Assembly: GCF_024459955.1 (NCBI RefSeq)
Contig: NZ_JANFXK010000002.1
Span: forward strand, 1-64,000
Source: Anaerovorax odorimutans
Lineage (GTDB): Bacteria > Bacillota > Clostridia > Peptostreptococcales > Anaerovoracaceae
DNA length: 64,000 nucleotides
Direction of reading: 5' to 3'
The notes beneath the pieces were generated by a model that saw only the letters and a program-made list of their open reading frames with translations, was not told the DNA's origin and searched no databases. A program made the translations under genes and the position numbers. Shown in pieces: positions 43,008 to 51,012 of this stretch (the first letter of the stretch is position 1; every line of letters starts with the position of its first letter).

Positions 43008-43703
43008 CTATCTGCTTTCCCGTTCTTGAAAATTATACAGTATGGCATTTACCAGAAACGACAGCACCAGCAGGATGATGCCCACAGCTATGGCCCGGTC
43101 ATAATTCCCCATCCCTTTAAGTTCGGATATATAGGTGGTCATAACCCGCGTCTGCCCTTTAATATTGCCGCCTACGATCATCACGGCACCCACCTCGGAA
43201 ATCGCACGGCCAAATCCGGTAACCACCGCCGTGGTAATTCCCACCCGCATCTCGTAAATCAGCAGCTTCATGCGTGCCAGAGGCTCCGCTCCCAGCGTTA
43301 TACCCAGGCGATTGACCACCGGCGCTTTTTCTTTCACCATATTGTAAGTCAGACCAATGATAATCGGCGTAACCAGACAGATCTGCGCGATAATCATAGC
43401 GGTCACCGTATAATTAAGCTGCAGGCTTCCCAGGGGGCCTCTGCGCATCAGAATTAAGAAGACCGTCAGACCCGCGATAACCGGAGGCAGACTCATGAAG
43501 GTATAAATCAATCTGACGATAATTCCTTTTCCTTTGAATTGATGGGTTCCCAGCAGAATCCCCAGGGGGATTCCCAGGCAGGTGGAAAAAACCACCGAAA
43601 AGCAGGAAACGTAAAGCGAGAGACCGACAATCTCAAAAATTTCTCTGTCCCCCGAAAAAATCAGTTTAAAAGCTTCGATAATTCCATGTCCAATTGCATC
43701 CAT
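43008..43703 (-). CDS. tupB: Tungstate ABC transporter, permease
   Basis: The product has 231 aa with about five membrane helices. The cytoplasmic EAA-type loop (GAEPLARMKLLIYEMRVGI and GRAISEVGAVMIVGG) contacts the ATPase. Sequence and size fit TupB/WtpB permeases of the molybdate/tungstate family. It lies after a terminator-like hairpin that follows tupA, the usual way to make more binding protein than permease. Confidence 0.9.
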   Translation of the reverse strand: MDAIGHGIIEAFKLIFSGDREIFEIVGLSLYVSCFSVVFSTCLGIPLGILLGTHQFKGKGIIVRLIYTFMSLPPVIAGLTVFLILMRRGPLGSLQLNYTVTAMIIAQICLVTPIIIGLTYNMVKEKAPVVNRLGITLGAEPLARMKLLIYEMRVGITTAVVTGFGRAISEVGAVMIVGGNIKGQTRVMTTYISELKGMGNYDRAIAVGIILLVLSFLVNAILYNFQERESR

Positions 43704-43737
43704 AAATTATCCTTTCACAAATCAGTCACATTATATC

Positions 43738-43770
43738 AAAAAAGGACAGGAATGTCTCCTGTCCTTTGCT
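43738..43770 (-). terminator. Attenuating terminator between tupA and tupB
   Basis: AAAGGACAGG and CCTGTCCTTT are perfect ten-base arms followed by TTTTTTGATA on the minus strand. It probably reduces tupB-tupC expression relative to tupA. Confidence 0.8.
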
Positions 43771-43781
43771 TGTCAAACCAA

Positions 43782-44663
43782 TTATTTTGCATTTGGAACG
43801 AACAGAGCTTCTCCGTACTCTTCTGTGCCGTATTCTCCGATCAGCTTCTGTGTATCCTTGGAAACGATCCATGTCTGGAAGGCTTTTGCGCCCTCAGCGT
43901 TGATGTTTTCGTTCTTTTCAGGGTTTACACAGATAACGCCGTATTGGTTATTGAGCACGCCGCTGGGGTCTTTTTCGCAGACGATCTTCAGCTGTGTGTT
44001 CTTTCCTACGTTCAGCCAGGTTGCTCTGTCAGAAAGGGTGTAACCGGTCTTTTCATCGGTCATAGTGATTACATCGCCCATTCCTGCGGCAGCCTCCACG
44101 TACCAGTCGCCTTTCGGCTGAATCTTGGCTTTTTCCCAGATGGAAAGCTCTTTCTTATGAGTACCGGAATCATCGGCTCTGGATACGAAAGTCTTCTTCT
44201 GATCCTTGATCGCAGTAAACGCCTTAATTGCGTCTTCCTTTGAATTCTTTTCGATGGCAGCAGGGTCATCCTTTGGTCCCAGAACAACGAAATCGTTGTA
44301 CATAACGTCCAGTCTTCCGTCTTTATCCGCGTGCCCGCCTTCAACATATTCCTTTTCAGCAGCCGGTGAATGTACCAGCAGAACGTCAGCTTCGCCCTTT
44401 TCGCCCATAGCCATAGCTTCGCCGGAGCCTACGGAAATAACGTCCACTTTATATCCGCTTTCTTTTTCAAATTCCGGCAGAATTGCGTCCAGAAGTCCGC
44501 TGTCCTTGGTGCTGGTAGTCGTAGCCAGAATCAGCTTTGGATTGGCCGGTTCTTTGGCCGCCTCTTTGTCGTCTCCGCTGCCGCAGGCGCCCAGCACTAA
44601 TGCTGTGGAAAGCACCATCATCAGGGCAAGCACGCTTGCAAAAATTCTTTTCTTACTTCTCAT
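43782..44663 (-). CDS. tupA: Tungstate-binding lipoprotein TupA
   Basis: The product has 293 aa. A signal peptide ends in a lipobox (LVLGACGSG; cysteine at about residue 26). The mature protein has the TupA anion-binding signature ATTTSTKDSGLLD and VISVGSGEAMAMGEKGEAD. TTTS is typical of tungstate-specific TupA rather than ModA. The protein captures tungstate outside the membrane and delivers it to TupBC. The start at 44663 follows GAGGAG. A Moco/Tuco-type riboswitch and terminator precede it. Confidence 0.93.
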   Translation of the reverse strand: MRSKKRIFASVLALMMVLSTALVLGACGSGDDKEAAKEPANPKLILATTTSTKDSGLLDAILPEFEKESGYKVDVISVGSGEAMAMGEKGEADVLLVHSPAAEKEYVEGGHADKDGRLDVMYNDFVVLGPKDDPAAIEKNSKEDAIKAFTAIKDQKKTFVSRADDSGTHKKELSIWEKAKIQPKGDWYVEAAAGMGDVITMTDEKTGYTLSDRATWLNVGKNTQLKIVCEKDPSGVLNNQYGVICVNPEKNENINAEGAKAFQTWIVSKDTQKLIGEYGTEEYGEALFVPNAK

Positions 44664-44714
44664 GTTTCTCCTCCTCAGTAACATATAATAATAACTTATA
44701 CAAAAACAGAACAG

Positions 44715-44750
44715 TAAAAAAGCCTTTCATCGCAATTGAATGAAAGGCTA
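44715..44750 (-). terminator. Terminator (expression platform) of the tupA leader
   Basis: AGCCTTTCAT and ATGAAAGGCT are perfect ten-base arms with TTTTTT following on the minus strand. It lies about 50 bases before tupA and right after the aptamer, as for a riboswitch that ends transcription. Confidence 0.88.
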
Positions 44751-44774
44751 TATTCTGTATTTTGACATACATCA

Positions 44775-44878
44775 TATTCCTTTCCACACTGGGAGGCCAG
44801 AGAGTTTCCCCAAAGACCCTAAACGGTCAAGTGCCGTTCGCTCTATAGATGAGCGGTTAGGCTGTATTGACTCGGAAC
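44775..44878 (-). promoter_or_regulatory. Moco/Tuco-family riboswitch aptamer before tupA
   Basis: The minus strand starts TTCCGAGTCAA and ends CCTCCCAGTGTGGAAAGGA. GTCAA pairs with TTGAC (P2). Inside P2 an extra stem CCGCTC/GAGCG is consistent with the P3 of molybdenum-cofactor RNAs. AGGGT then opens a stem-loop (GGGGAAACTCT) before the conserved 3' part. Position directly before a tungstate transporter, with a terminator following, supports the call. The identification is from memory of the family layout, not a covariance search. Confidence 0.75.
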
Positions 44879-44895
44879 AATTTTTTATTCATTTG

Positions 44896-45585
44896 TTATA
44901 AGTCGATGATCTCGTACTCTTGATTGAGCAGATCAATGGTCAAAAGTCTGTTTCGCAGCACCTGGGGTTTCCCCAGAAGAAGTTTTACCGTCTCCGCCAC
45001 CTCAACCGCCGCAACCATCGCAGGAGTAAAGCTGGGATTGCCGGTCTCCTGTTCCGCGCCTTTATTGGCTCCCGGCGGGTAAATCTTGTCAAAGAATTCA
45101 TCACCGGGCCATATGACGGACACTTGTCCGTGCCAACCCGCAATGGCACCGTGAATCAGGGGAATATTCTGCTCCCTGCAGCTCTTTTCCAATATCCGCC
45201 TGCTGGGGATGTTGTCCAGAGCGTCCACGACAGCGTTATAGCGGCCGGTCACGATTCCTTTTACATTTTCCTCGTTGATATAGTAGCAGAGGGGATGAAC
45301 CTCCACCTCTGAATTTACGGTCTTGATTCGTTCCTGAGCGATCAGCGCTTTATGTCTTCCAAGCGTTCGTTCGGTGGATAAAAGCTGGCGGTTCAAGTTA
45401 CTGGCGCAGAAAACATCTCCGTCCACAGCAGTAACATGACCCACGCCCAATCTGGCCAGGCCCTCGATCACATGGCCTCCCAGGCCGCCGCATCCGGCCA
45501 CCAAAACCCACGAAGCTTTCAGCTTATCATTTTCCTCGGGCGTAATCGTACCGATATTTCTCTCATATCTGTCTGGGATTATCAT
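44896..45585 (-). CDS. ThiF/MoeB-family adenylyltransferase
   Basis: The product has 229 aa. The nucleotide-binding loop is VLVAGCGGLGGHVIEGLARLG, and the substrate region NLNRQLLSTERTLGRHKA matches E1-like MoeB/ThiF/HesA enzymes. It activates the C-terminal Gly-Gly of a ubiquitin-like sulfur carrier. The usual zinc CxxC pairs are not visible, a variant shared with some short HesA/MoeB-like proteins. Likely partners are the two MoaD-like proteins encoded at 48024 and 53410. Its start overlaps the preceding NlpC/P60 gene by four bases. Confidence 0.87.
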   Translation of the reverse strand: MIIPDRYERNIGTITPEENDKLKASWVLVAGCGGLGGHVIEGLARLGVGHVTAVDGDVFCASNLNRQLLSTERTLGRHKALIAQERIKTVNSEVEVHPLCYYINEENVKGIVTGRYNAVVDALDNIPSRRILEKSCREQNIPLIHGAIAGWHGQVSVIWPGDEFFDKIYPPGANKGAEQETGNPSFTPAMVAAVEVAETVKLLLGKPQVLRNRLLTIDLLNQEYEIIDL

Positions 45586-46922
45586 TCAATGATCCTTCTT
45601 ACTGTAAGTATATCTCTATAGGTAGCACTGCTAATTTTGATTCCATCCGTCGGGTTGCTGGCATGGACAATCTTACCGCCGCCCATATACAGCGCCACAT
45701 GCCCGCTGTAGCAAATGATGTCTCCCGGTTTCGCCTGGCTGTAAGATACTCCCCTTCCGCAGGAACGCTGCGCACTGGAAGAGTGGGGCAGCGAAATGCC
45801 GAATTTGGCGTATACGCTCATGGTGAACCCGGAACAGTCCGTGCCGTGGGTCAGACTGGAACCCCCATATACATATGGGTTGCCTACGAATTGCAGTGCA
45901 TAGTCCACAACCGCCTGCCCCTTATTGCTCGAAGCCGGAGGCTTCGTTGGTTTCGATGGTTCCTTTGTTGGCTTAGTCGTTGGTTTTTCCGTAGTTGGCT
46001 TGGTTGTCGGTTTTTCTGTTGTTGGTTTGGTCGTCGGCTTTTCTGTCGTCGCTTTTGTCGGCTTTGTACTCTCTGTCGAAGGCACAGCAGCAGTCGAAGG
46101 CTGTGTCGCCTTGCTCGGCTCTTTCTCAGCAGCCGCGACTACCGGTACAGTCTGCTGCTCTTCAGGCTTGTCCTGTTTTTCCGCAGATGTCGGTTCCGTG
46201 GCCGGCTCTGTCTGAGCTTCCGATGTCGGTTTCTCCGTCTCCTTTGCCTTTGCGGCAGTCAGCACCGCATCGTCTTTGACAGTATCGTCGCCTTTTGCTA
46301 CCACCATCGCCACGGGCTGGCGCGTCACTTTTTCTGATACCACTTCTTCGGACATCACGTTTCCGTTAACCCGAACTACCTGGCTGGTAATCAGCTTGCC
46401 GCCCTCCTGACCCTGGGTAATGATTTTCTTTTCGTCTTTATCCAGTTTATTATCAATCCGGTATTCGGTCTGATAAGCGATCTTTTCCGTTCTGGATACC
46501 TGATCCACTGTGGTTACGCTCACCAAAGGCTGACCAGCCGCAGCAGCGGTGACAATCTGCTCTACGGCATCATCAGCCGCAGTTACATTGATTGTCTTTC
46601 CCGAGCGCTTCAGATCTTTTTTCTCAACGCTCATTGCCGGGGAAAGGCTGGTAGCTCCTGCCTTTGTATTGGCGGTACTGTATTTCTCCTTGATGCCGTC
46701 TATGACGGCCTGTCCCTCTTTTTGGCTGGCAACGACAAATGCCTCTTTGTCGCCTATCTTTACCGCCCACGGCTCCTGTATCCTGGAACCGTCATCCGAA
46801 ACAGCGTAAGGCTTTGTCATCTGCAGAAAGCTGCATACTCCCAGGATCAGAACTACAAGAGCCAGTCCTGCCACAGCGATCTTCAGCATTTTCTTTCTGT
46901 CCTCTGTAATCGTCGTTCTCAT
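45582..46922 (-). CDS. Cell-wall hydrolase, G5 plus NlpC/P60 domains
   Basis: The product has 446 aa. A membrane anchor (about residues 13-35) is followed by a region with a G5-like beta domain (VTTVDQVSRTEKIAYQTEY, VVSEKVTRQPVAMVVAKG). A Thr/Pro/Lys/Glu-rich linker of about 110 residues contains three 9-residue repeats. The C-terminal NlpC/P60 peptidase has catalytic cysteine in DCSGFTMSVYAKFG and histidine in YSGHVALYMG. It should cut peptide cross-links in peptidoglycan outside the cell. It is a tandem paralog of the next gene and is co-transcribed with the W-cofactor genes, an unexplained association. Confidence 0.9.
   Translation of the reverse strand: MRTTITEDRKKMLKIAVAGLALVVLILGVCSFLQMTKPYAVSDDGSRIQEPWAVKIGDKEAFVVASQKEGQAVIDGIKEKYSTANTKAGATSLSPAMSVEKKDLKRSGKTINVTAADDAVEQIVTAAAAGQPLVSVTTVDQVSRTEKIAYQTEYRIDNKLDKDEKKIITQGQEGGKLITSQVVRVNGNVMSEEVVSEKVTRQPVAMVVAKGDDTVKDDAVLTAAKAKETEKPTSEAQTEPATEPTSAEKQDKPEEQQTVPVVAAAEKEPSKATQPSTAAVPSTESTKPTKATTEKPTTKPTTEKPTTKPTTEKPTTKPTKEPSKPTKPPASSNKGQAVVDYALQFVGNPYVYGGSSLTHGTDCSGFTMSVYAKFGISLPHSSSAQRSCGRGVSYSQAKPGDIICYSGHVALYMGGGKIVHASNPTDGIKISSATYRDILTVRRIIE
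45970..46050 (-). repeat. Three 27-base tandem repeats in the linker of the NlpC/P60 gene
   Basis: Units at 45970-45996, 45997-46023 and 46024-46050 encode a nine-residue repeat (PTTEKPTTK permuted). Synonymous differences between units show it is not a recent slippage product. Copy number may still vary between strains. Confidence 0.85.
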
Positions 46923-46937
46923 AATCCCCTGCCTTTT

Positions 46938-47981
46938 TTATTCAATGATTCTTCTTACTGTAATTATTTTTTTGTAAGTCGCGCTGCTTACCTTGATACC
47001 TGTGCTTGGCGTGCTGGCATGGACAATCTTGCCGTTCCCGATATAGATGGCCACGTGACCCGCATAGCAGATGATATCGCCGGGCCTTGCTTCACTGTAG
47101 GGCACTTCCTTGCCGCATGAACGCTGCGCACTGGAAGAATGAGGAAGCGAAACTCCGAATTTCGCATATACGCTCATGGTAAACCCGGAGCAGTCTGTTC
47201 CGTTGGTAAGGCTGGTTCCTCCGTACACATACGGATTGCCTACAAACTGCAGGGCATAATTGACTACTTCTTTTCCCGAACCTCTTCCCATGGCGGCTCC
47301 GCCTCTGGAAACGACCTGCGACGCCTTGCTGGCCGTCATGGTCTTGGTTCCCTTTTCAATGACTTTGGCGACAGGCTCCTGGTCGATAGTAGTAGCTACG
47401 ACCTTTTCGGCAACCGGCTGACCGTTTTGCTTGGTCACCTGGCTGACAATCGTCTTCTTTCCCTTTTTGCCTTTTGTCGCTACCTTTTCTTCGCCTCTGT
47501 AAAGCTTATCACTTTCTTTGTATTCCGTCTTATAATCGATGGCTTCTGTTTTCGCCACCTCTTCGGTAGTGGTCACAGTAACGATCGGCTCGGCCGTCTG
47601 ATTGGCCGCGACAATCTGAGCCACCGCGTCGTCCGCATCAACGACGGTCGGCGATTCATCGCCTCTCTGTAGCTCCTTTTCCACTACGGCAACTTCCGGA
47701 GACAGGGTCGTAGACTCCTTTTTTGTATTCTCCGTAACATAGCTGTTCTTTATCCCCTCGATAACAGCCTTTCCTTCTTTTTCGCTGGCAACAACGAAAG
47801 CTTCGTTATCGCCTACTTTTACCACCCAAGGTTCTTCTACTTTCACGCCATCTTCCGACACTGCGAAAGGTTTTGTGAACTGTAGGAACGCGCACACACC
47901 TAAAACAATTACGACGATCGCCAGCCCGATGACTGCGACCTCCATCTTACGGTTAAATTTTCCCAGGTGTTTTTCAAACAT
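46938..47981 (-). CDS. Cell-wall hydrolase, G5 plus NlpC/P60 domains (paralog)
   Basis: The product has 347 aa and is closely related to the preceding gene: same anchor (VAVIGLAIVVIVLGVCAFLQ), same G5-like region and an NlpC/P60 domain with DCSGFTMSVYAKFG and YAGHVAIYIG. It lacks the Thr/Pro repeat linker, so the catalytic domain sits closer to the membrane. The start at 47981 follows GGAAGGG. It lies 42 bases after a MoaD-like gene. Duplication followed by linker growth in the other copy is likely. Confidence 0.9.
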   Translation of the reverse strand: MFEKHLGKFNRKMEVAVIGLAIVVIVLGVCAFLQFTKPFAVSEDGVKVEEPWVVKVGDNEAFVVASEKEGKAVIEGIKNSYVTENTKKESTTLSPEVAVVEKELQRGDESPTVVDADDAVAQIVAANQTAEPIVTVTTTEEVAKTEAIDYKTEYKESDKLYRGEEKVATKGKKGKKTIVSQVTKQNGQPVAEKVVATTIDQEPVAKVIEKGTKTMTASKASQVVSRGGAAMGRGSGKEVVNYALQFVGNPYVYGGTSLTNGTDCSGFTMSVYAKFGVSLPHSSSAQRSCGKEVPYSEARPGDIICYAGHVAIYIGNGKIVHASTPSTGIKVSSATYKKIITVRRIIE

Positions 47982-48023
47982 ATTACCCTTCCTTGTGTGT
48001 TCCAGCAACAACGGACCTGCCGA

Positions 48024-48263
48024 TCAGCCTCCCGATATTCTCGAGTAAGCCTTCAGCTCATCCCCTGGCGACAGCCGGTCATAGATCATGACGCGCATGC
48101 CATTGACTGCCACGAACCCAAAACTGGGGATTTCTTTGTAATTGATACCTACCGTCTGCAACGCTTCGTCACAGGTACAGTTATCCGGCACTTCTACCTT
48201 CCGCTCTTTATCCTGGCCGAAGTATTTTTTAAGAGTGCCCCTGAGCGTGATTGTGATCTCCAT
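48024..48263 (-). CDS. MoaD-like ubiquitin-fold sulfur carrier
   Basis: The product has 79 aa and ends in SRISGG, the double glycine that is adenylated and thiocarboxylated in MoaD/ThiS proteins. The beta-grasp pattern (MEITITLRGTLKKYFG, VAVNGMRV, GDELKAY) fits. The ATG at 48263 follows AAGGAGG; the longer frame to 48302 overlaps a terminator. It follows the left AOR gene and is probably a dedicated sulfur donor for the W/Mo pterin, activated by the ThiF-like protein at 44896. Confidence 0.85.
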   Translation of the reverse strand: MEITITLRGTLKKYFGQDKERKVEVPDNCTCDEALQTVGINYKEIPSFGFVAVNGMRVMIYDRLSPGDELKAYSRISGG

Positions 48264-48275
48264 AATTCCTCCTTG

Positions 48276-48314
48276 TAAAAAAGAGTGTAGGATATTATCC
48301 AAACACTCTTTTAT
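48276..48314 (-). terminator. Terminator between the left AOR gene and the moaD-like gene
   Basis: AAAGAGTGT and ACACTCTTTT form a perfect stem with a nested GGATA/TATCC and a U-run on the minus strand. Genes downstream are likely reached by read-through only. Confidence 0.8.
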
Positions 48315-48364
48315 TATACATCATTTTTGCTGCGGCAAAAAGCCACTTTTTGAAGTTTTTTGCT

Positions 48365-50146
48365 TTACAGCAGTGAGGCGATCAATTCTTCCGGCATCAT
48401 ACCGTTTTCATCCCAGCCCATTACGTCATAATACTGGCTGAGCATATCGTCGAATACTTCCTGCGGAATTACCTGTCCTTTTGCCGGACCATTCTGCAGA
48501 GCTTCCGTTACGACACGCTTTGGAACGGTATCGTTCTTTCTGTCAAAGCCTTCTCTCTGGTTGAACGCGCGTCCGATATTGATGACGCGGCGTCCGATCT
48601 TGCTCATATCTTCTACTGTCCATTCTACGCCTGTTACCATGGTCAGGAGTTCCGCCATGATTTCATAAGTAATGCTTCCCCAGAAGTCGCAGATGCACAG
48701 GGAGAACTTAATAGCGTTAAATTCGGCCAGGTCGTAGACCAGCTGTCCTTTGTTCTCGCCGGTATATGGAGGCGCAGCAGCTTCGAATACTTCCAGATTC
48801 GGCGCATAGGAACGCATGTGGCAGGCTCCTCTGTCGGATACGGCATAGGATACGGACATCGCCCAGGAACCACGCGGCTCATACTGCGGATATTCCAGAC
48901 CCTTAACCTGCATTGCGAATTCGGTGCCGCCGAACTTTTCGGAAGCTCTCTTTGTACCGAGAGCCAGATCCGCGCCAACGCCTTCGTTCTTCGCAATCAG
49001 TTCCAGATAATGGATCATCTTATCGGCTTCTCCGAATTTGATGCCGAAATCGTGGATTCCCTTTTCGGTCATTTCCATAGCCCAGATAATCGTGTCGCCG
49101 GCACTGATGGTATCCAGTCCCATATTGTCAGCCACTTCGTTGAATTTTACGATCTTTTCCGGATCGCGGATACCCGCGTTCGGGCCTGCTACGGATATGG
49201 ACTCGTATTCCGGTCCTTCACAGATGGCGTCGCCGATCTTGAGGAAGTTTCCGCAGCCCAGGCCGCAGCTTCCGCAGCCGCGCTTTCCGACTCTGTACTT
49301 TTTCAGTACATCGCCGTTGTATTCGGTCCATTTTTCATCGGTTGTATCGGAGAAGTTCTTCCAAGGAAGGATTCCGCCGTCGTTGCAGGCCTCCAGGAAT
49401 GCGGTTGTACCATCGTGAAAGATAAAGTCATTGTCTTCCGTCACCACGTTTTCGCGGAGAAGTTCGACGATTCTCTTAGTTGTATTTTCAATATCGTTTA
49501 CCTTTACGCCGCCTGTTCCGCGGATAACGATAGCTTTCATGTTCTTGGAACCCATTACGGCTCCGATTCCGCCTCTTCCGGCCTGTCTGTAATAGTCGGA
49601 GTTGATGCAGGCCATGATATTCAGGTTTTCGCCGGCAGGTCCGATGGACATGATGCTGTAGTCGGTTCCATATTTTTTGGACAGGATGTCTTCTGCCTCA
49701 TGGGAACCCAGACCCCACAGATCGGATGCGTCCATAAAGCGGATCTTTCCGTCTTCGATGAGCACGTATCCCGGCTTATCCAGTTTTCCTTCAAAGATGA
49801 CCATGTCATAGCCGGCAAATTTAAGTTTAATGCCGACGTGTCCTCCGATGGAACAGTCGTTCATCGTTCCGGTAGCCGGTGATTTTGCCGCTACGGACAG
49901 TTTTCCGGAGCAAGGTACCGGAGTTCCGGTCAGCGGGCCGGTCGTCAGGAACAGTTTGTTTTCCGGTCCCAGCGGATCGATTCCCGGATCCAGTTCTTCA
50001 TACATATAACGGATAGCCAGACCCTTTGAACCCACATATTTTCTTGCAAAGTCCATGCGGAGCGGTTCGAAGGATACGCCTTTTTTCGTCAGGTCAATTC
50101 TTAAAACTTTATTCTGATACCCAAGCATTGTTTTATTCTCAGTCAT
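48365..50146 (-). CDS. aor: Aldehyde ferredoxin oxidoreductase, tungsten type (left operon)
   Basis: The product has 593 aa. The N-terminal domain begins MLGYQNKVLRIDLTKKG. Pterin-contact segments include GRGGIGAVMGSKNMKAI, and the 4Fe-4S cluster is bound by CGSCGLGCG (CxxCxxxC) plus a late cysteine in FSLCICDFWG. AOR enzymes carry a bis-tungstopterin and oxidise aldehydes to acids with ferredoxin, or run in reverse. The preceding gene (14 bases upstream) encodes a polyferredoxin, its electron partner. The operon starts at a candidate Tuco-type riboswitch. It differs clearly from the right AOR, so substrate ranges probably differ. Confidence 0.93.
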   Translation of the reverse strand: MTENKTMLGYQNKVLRIDLTKKGVSFEPLRMDFARKYVGSKGLAIRYMYEELDPGIDPLGPENKLFLTTGPLTGTPVPCSGKLSVAAKSPATGTMNDCSIGGHVGIKLKFAGYDMVIFEGKLDKPGYVLIEDGKIRFMDASDLWGLGSHEAEDILSKKYGTDYSIMSIGPAGENLNIMACINSDYYRQAGRGGIGAVMGSKNMKAIVIRGTGGVKVNDIENTTKRIVELLRENVVTEDNDFIFHDGTTAFLEACNDGGILPWKNFSDTTDEKWTEYNGDVLKKYRVGKRGCGSCGLGCGNFLKIGDAICEGPEYESISVAGPNAGIRDPEKIVKFNEVADNMGLDTISAGDTIIWAMEMTEKGIHDFGIKFGEADKMIHYLELIAKNEGVGADLALGTKRASEKFGGTEFAMQVKGLEYPQYEPRGSWAMSVSYAVSDRGACHMRSYAPNLEVFEAAAPPYTGENKGQLVYDLAEFNAIKFSLCICDFWGSITYEIMAELLTMVTGVEWTVEDMSKIGRRVINIGRAFNQREGFDRKNDTVPKRVVTEALQNGPAKGQVIPQEVFDDMLSQYYDVMGWDENGMMPEELIASLL

Positions 50147-50160
50147 GATTATCCTCCTCC

Positions 50161-50547
50161 CTACTCAAATGTCAGTGCGTTCTGCGGACAAGTTTTAACA
50201 CACATCGGATCGCCCTTGCAGGTGTCACAGATGTAAGCCTTTTCGTCTCTGATACGCACGACTTTCTTCGGACATTTATCCGCGCAGGCTCCGCAGCCGA
50301 TGCACTGATCCATATCCACCTCTATGTATTCGCCGATCTTGATCGCATCTACAGGACACGCTTTCGCGCACATTCCGCATAAAATGCAGTAATTGTCATG
50401 ATACTTCAGGTTGCCATTGTCATAGCAGGTCTCAATAAAGATTCTCGCCTTGGAAGGAACATATTCGCCTTCCTTCATCGCTGAGCAGACCTGAGCGCAA
50501 AGCTGGCAGCCGATACACGTCTCCTTTTTAAACTTCAGTCGCTTCAT
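50161..50547 (-). CDS. Polyferredoxin subunit, four 4Fe-4S motifs (left AOR)
   Basis: The product has 128 aa with four cysteine groups: CIGCQLCAQVC, CILCGMCAKAC, CIGCGACADKC and CDTCKGDPMCVKTC. This is the HycB/DmsB-like four-cluster layout. No signal peptide is present. It is the first gene of the left operon and likely forms a complex with AOR, carrying electrons to soluble ferredoxin or another partner. Unlike the right operon, no NuoEFG-like genes follow. Confidence 0.9.
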   Translation of the reverse strand: MKRLKFKKETCIGCQLCAQVCSAMKEGEYVPSKARIFIETCYDNGNLKYHDNYCILCGMCAKACPVDAIKIGEYIEVDMDQCIGCGACADKCPKKVVRIRDEKAYICDTCKGDPMCVKTCPQNALTFE

Positions 50548-50587
50548 TTTTTCCTCTTCCTTTCAACATTTAGCATAAATCCCACAA

Positions 50588-50646
50588 ACAAAAAATGCAA
50601 AGTCAGTCTCTCCGCGGCTTGCGGGCCTTTAAGACTCTCCTTTGCA
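50588..50646 (-). terminator. Terminator (expression platform) of the left AOR leader
   Basis: TGCAAAG and CTTTGCA, extended by AGTCT/AGACT, form a stem followed by TTTTTTG on the minus strand. Its 5' arm shares the conserved AAAGGAG of the aptamer, so the two folds exclude each other. Confidence 0.75.
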
Positions 50647-50720
50647 CAATGGCAGGCAGCAAAATCGCTTTTGCTACCCTGACGTTCTCGCTGGCACGGA
50701 GTGTCATACGAAAATCGGAG
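50634..50720 (-). promoter_or_regulatory. Moco/Tuco-like riboswitch before the left AOR operon
   Basis: The minus strand begins CTCCGATTTT. TGAC pairs with GTCA (P2) around a short loop without an obvious P3. AGGGTAGCAAAA then opens a perfect stem and the conserved 3' part GCCTGCCATTGTGCAAAGGA follows. 5' CTCC can pair with 3' GGAG (P1). It is nearly the same as the right AOR leader (50902-51012) and matches the 3' core of the tupA leader. Loss of P3 is reported for tungsten-cofactor variants of the family. Confidence 0.65.
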
Positions 50721-50748
50721 TTATTTAATTTGTCGCTTTATAGTTTTG

Positions 50749-50778
50749 ATTATAACCCAGTTTCTCCTTGATTGTCAA
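50749..50778 (-). promoter_or_regulatory. Promoter of the left AOR operon
   Basis: The minus strand has TTGACA (50773-50778), an 18-base spacer and TATAAT (50749-50754). Both boxes are perfect. The transcript would start near 50742, about 20 bases before the riboswitch. Confidence 0.85.
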
Positions 50779-50842
50779 TTATTCGTCAATTCCTTTTTCT
50801 GTATAATCTTGCTGTATTTTCTATGTTTTTTTGTTCAATTTA

Positions 50843-50871
50843 TTGACAATGAATTTGCGTAGGAGTACATT
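50843..50871 (+). promoter_or_regulatory. Promoter of the right AOR operon
   Basis: TTGACA (50843-50848), a 17-base spacer and TACATT (50866-50871). TATACT at 50871 is another possible -10 but at 22 bases is too far. The transcript would start about 25 bases before the riboswitch. Confidence 0.65.
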
Positions 50872-50901
50872 ATACTATAATAAGAATATTCTGAATTTAT
50901 T

Positions 50902-51012
50902 CTCCGATTTTTATTTGACGGAAACCTTGGCTATTGTGGAAAAGGCCCTGCCGCCGGTAAAAACGTCAGGGTATGCGGAGTAATCGGCATGCCTGCCATT
51001 ATGCAAAGGAGA
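50902..51012 (+). promoter_or_regulatory. Moco/Tuco-like riboswitch before the right AOR operon
   Basis: It begins CTCCGATTTTT. TGACG pairs with CGTCA (P2), enclosing a longer insert than the left copy (GGAAACC...GCCGCCGGT). AGGGTATGC opens a stem closed by GCAT, and the 3' part GCCTGCCATTATGCAAAGGA is conserved. 5' CTCC can pair with 3' GGAG. The shared core with the left AOR leader and with the tupA leader argues for one ligand family; a covariance search was not possible here. Confidence 0.65.

Noticed and set aside
44775-44878. tRNA-like fold before tupA
   Set aside because: There is no anticodon or T-arm (GTTCRA) pattern and no CCA end. The conserved parts fit the Moco/Tuco riboswitch better.
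45925-46215. Repetitive DNA resembling a short repeat array
   Set aside because: The 27-base units are contiguous without spacers and encode the Thr/Pro linker of a cell-wall hydrolase, so it is not a CRISPR array.
46549-48011. Recent recombination between the two NlpC/P60 genes
   Set aside because: They are paralogous but clearly diverged at the DNA level, so this is an old duplication rather than a recent event or assembly artefact.
50690-50705. TGGCAC in the left AOR leader as a sixth sigma-54 element
   Set aside because: No GC follows at ten bases from GG, and it lies inside the riboswitch aptamer.
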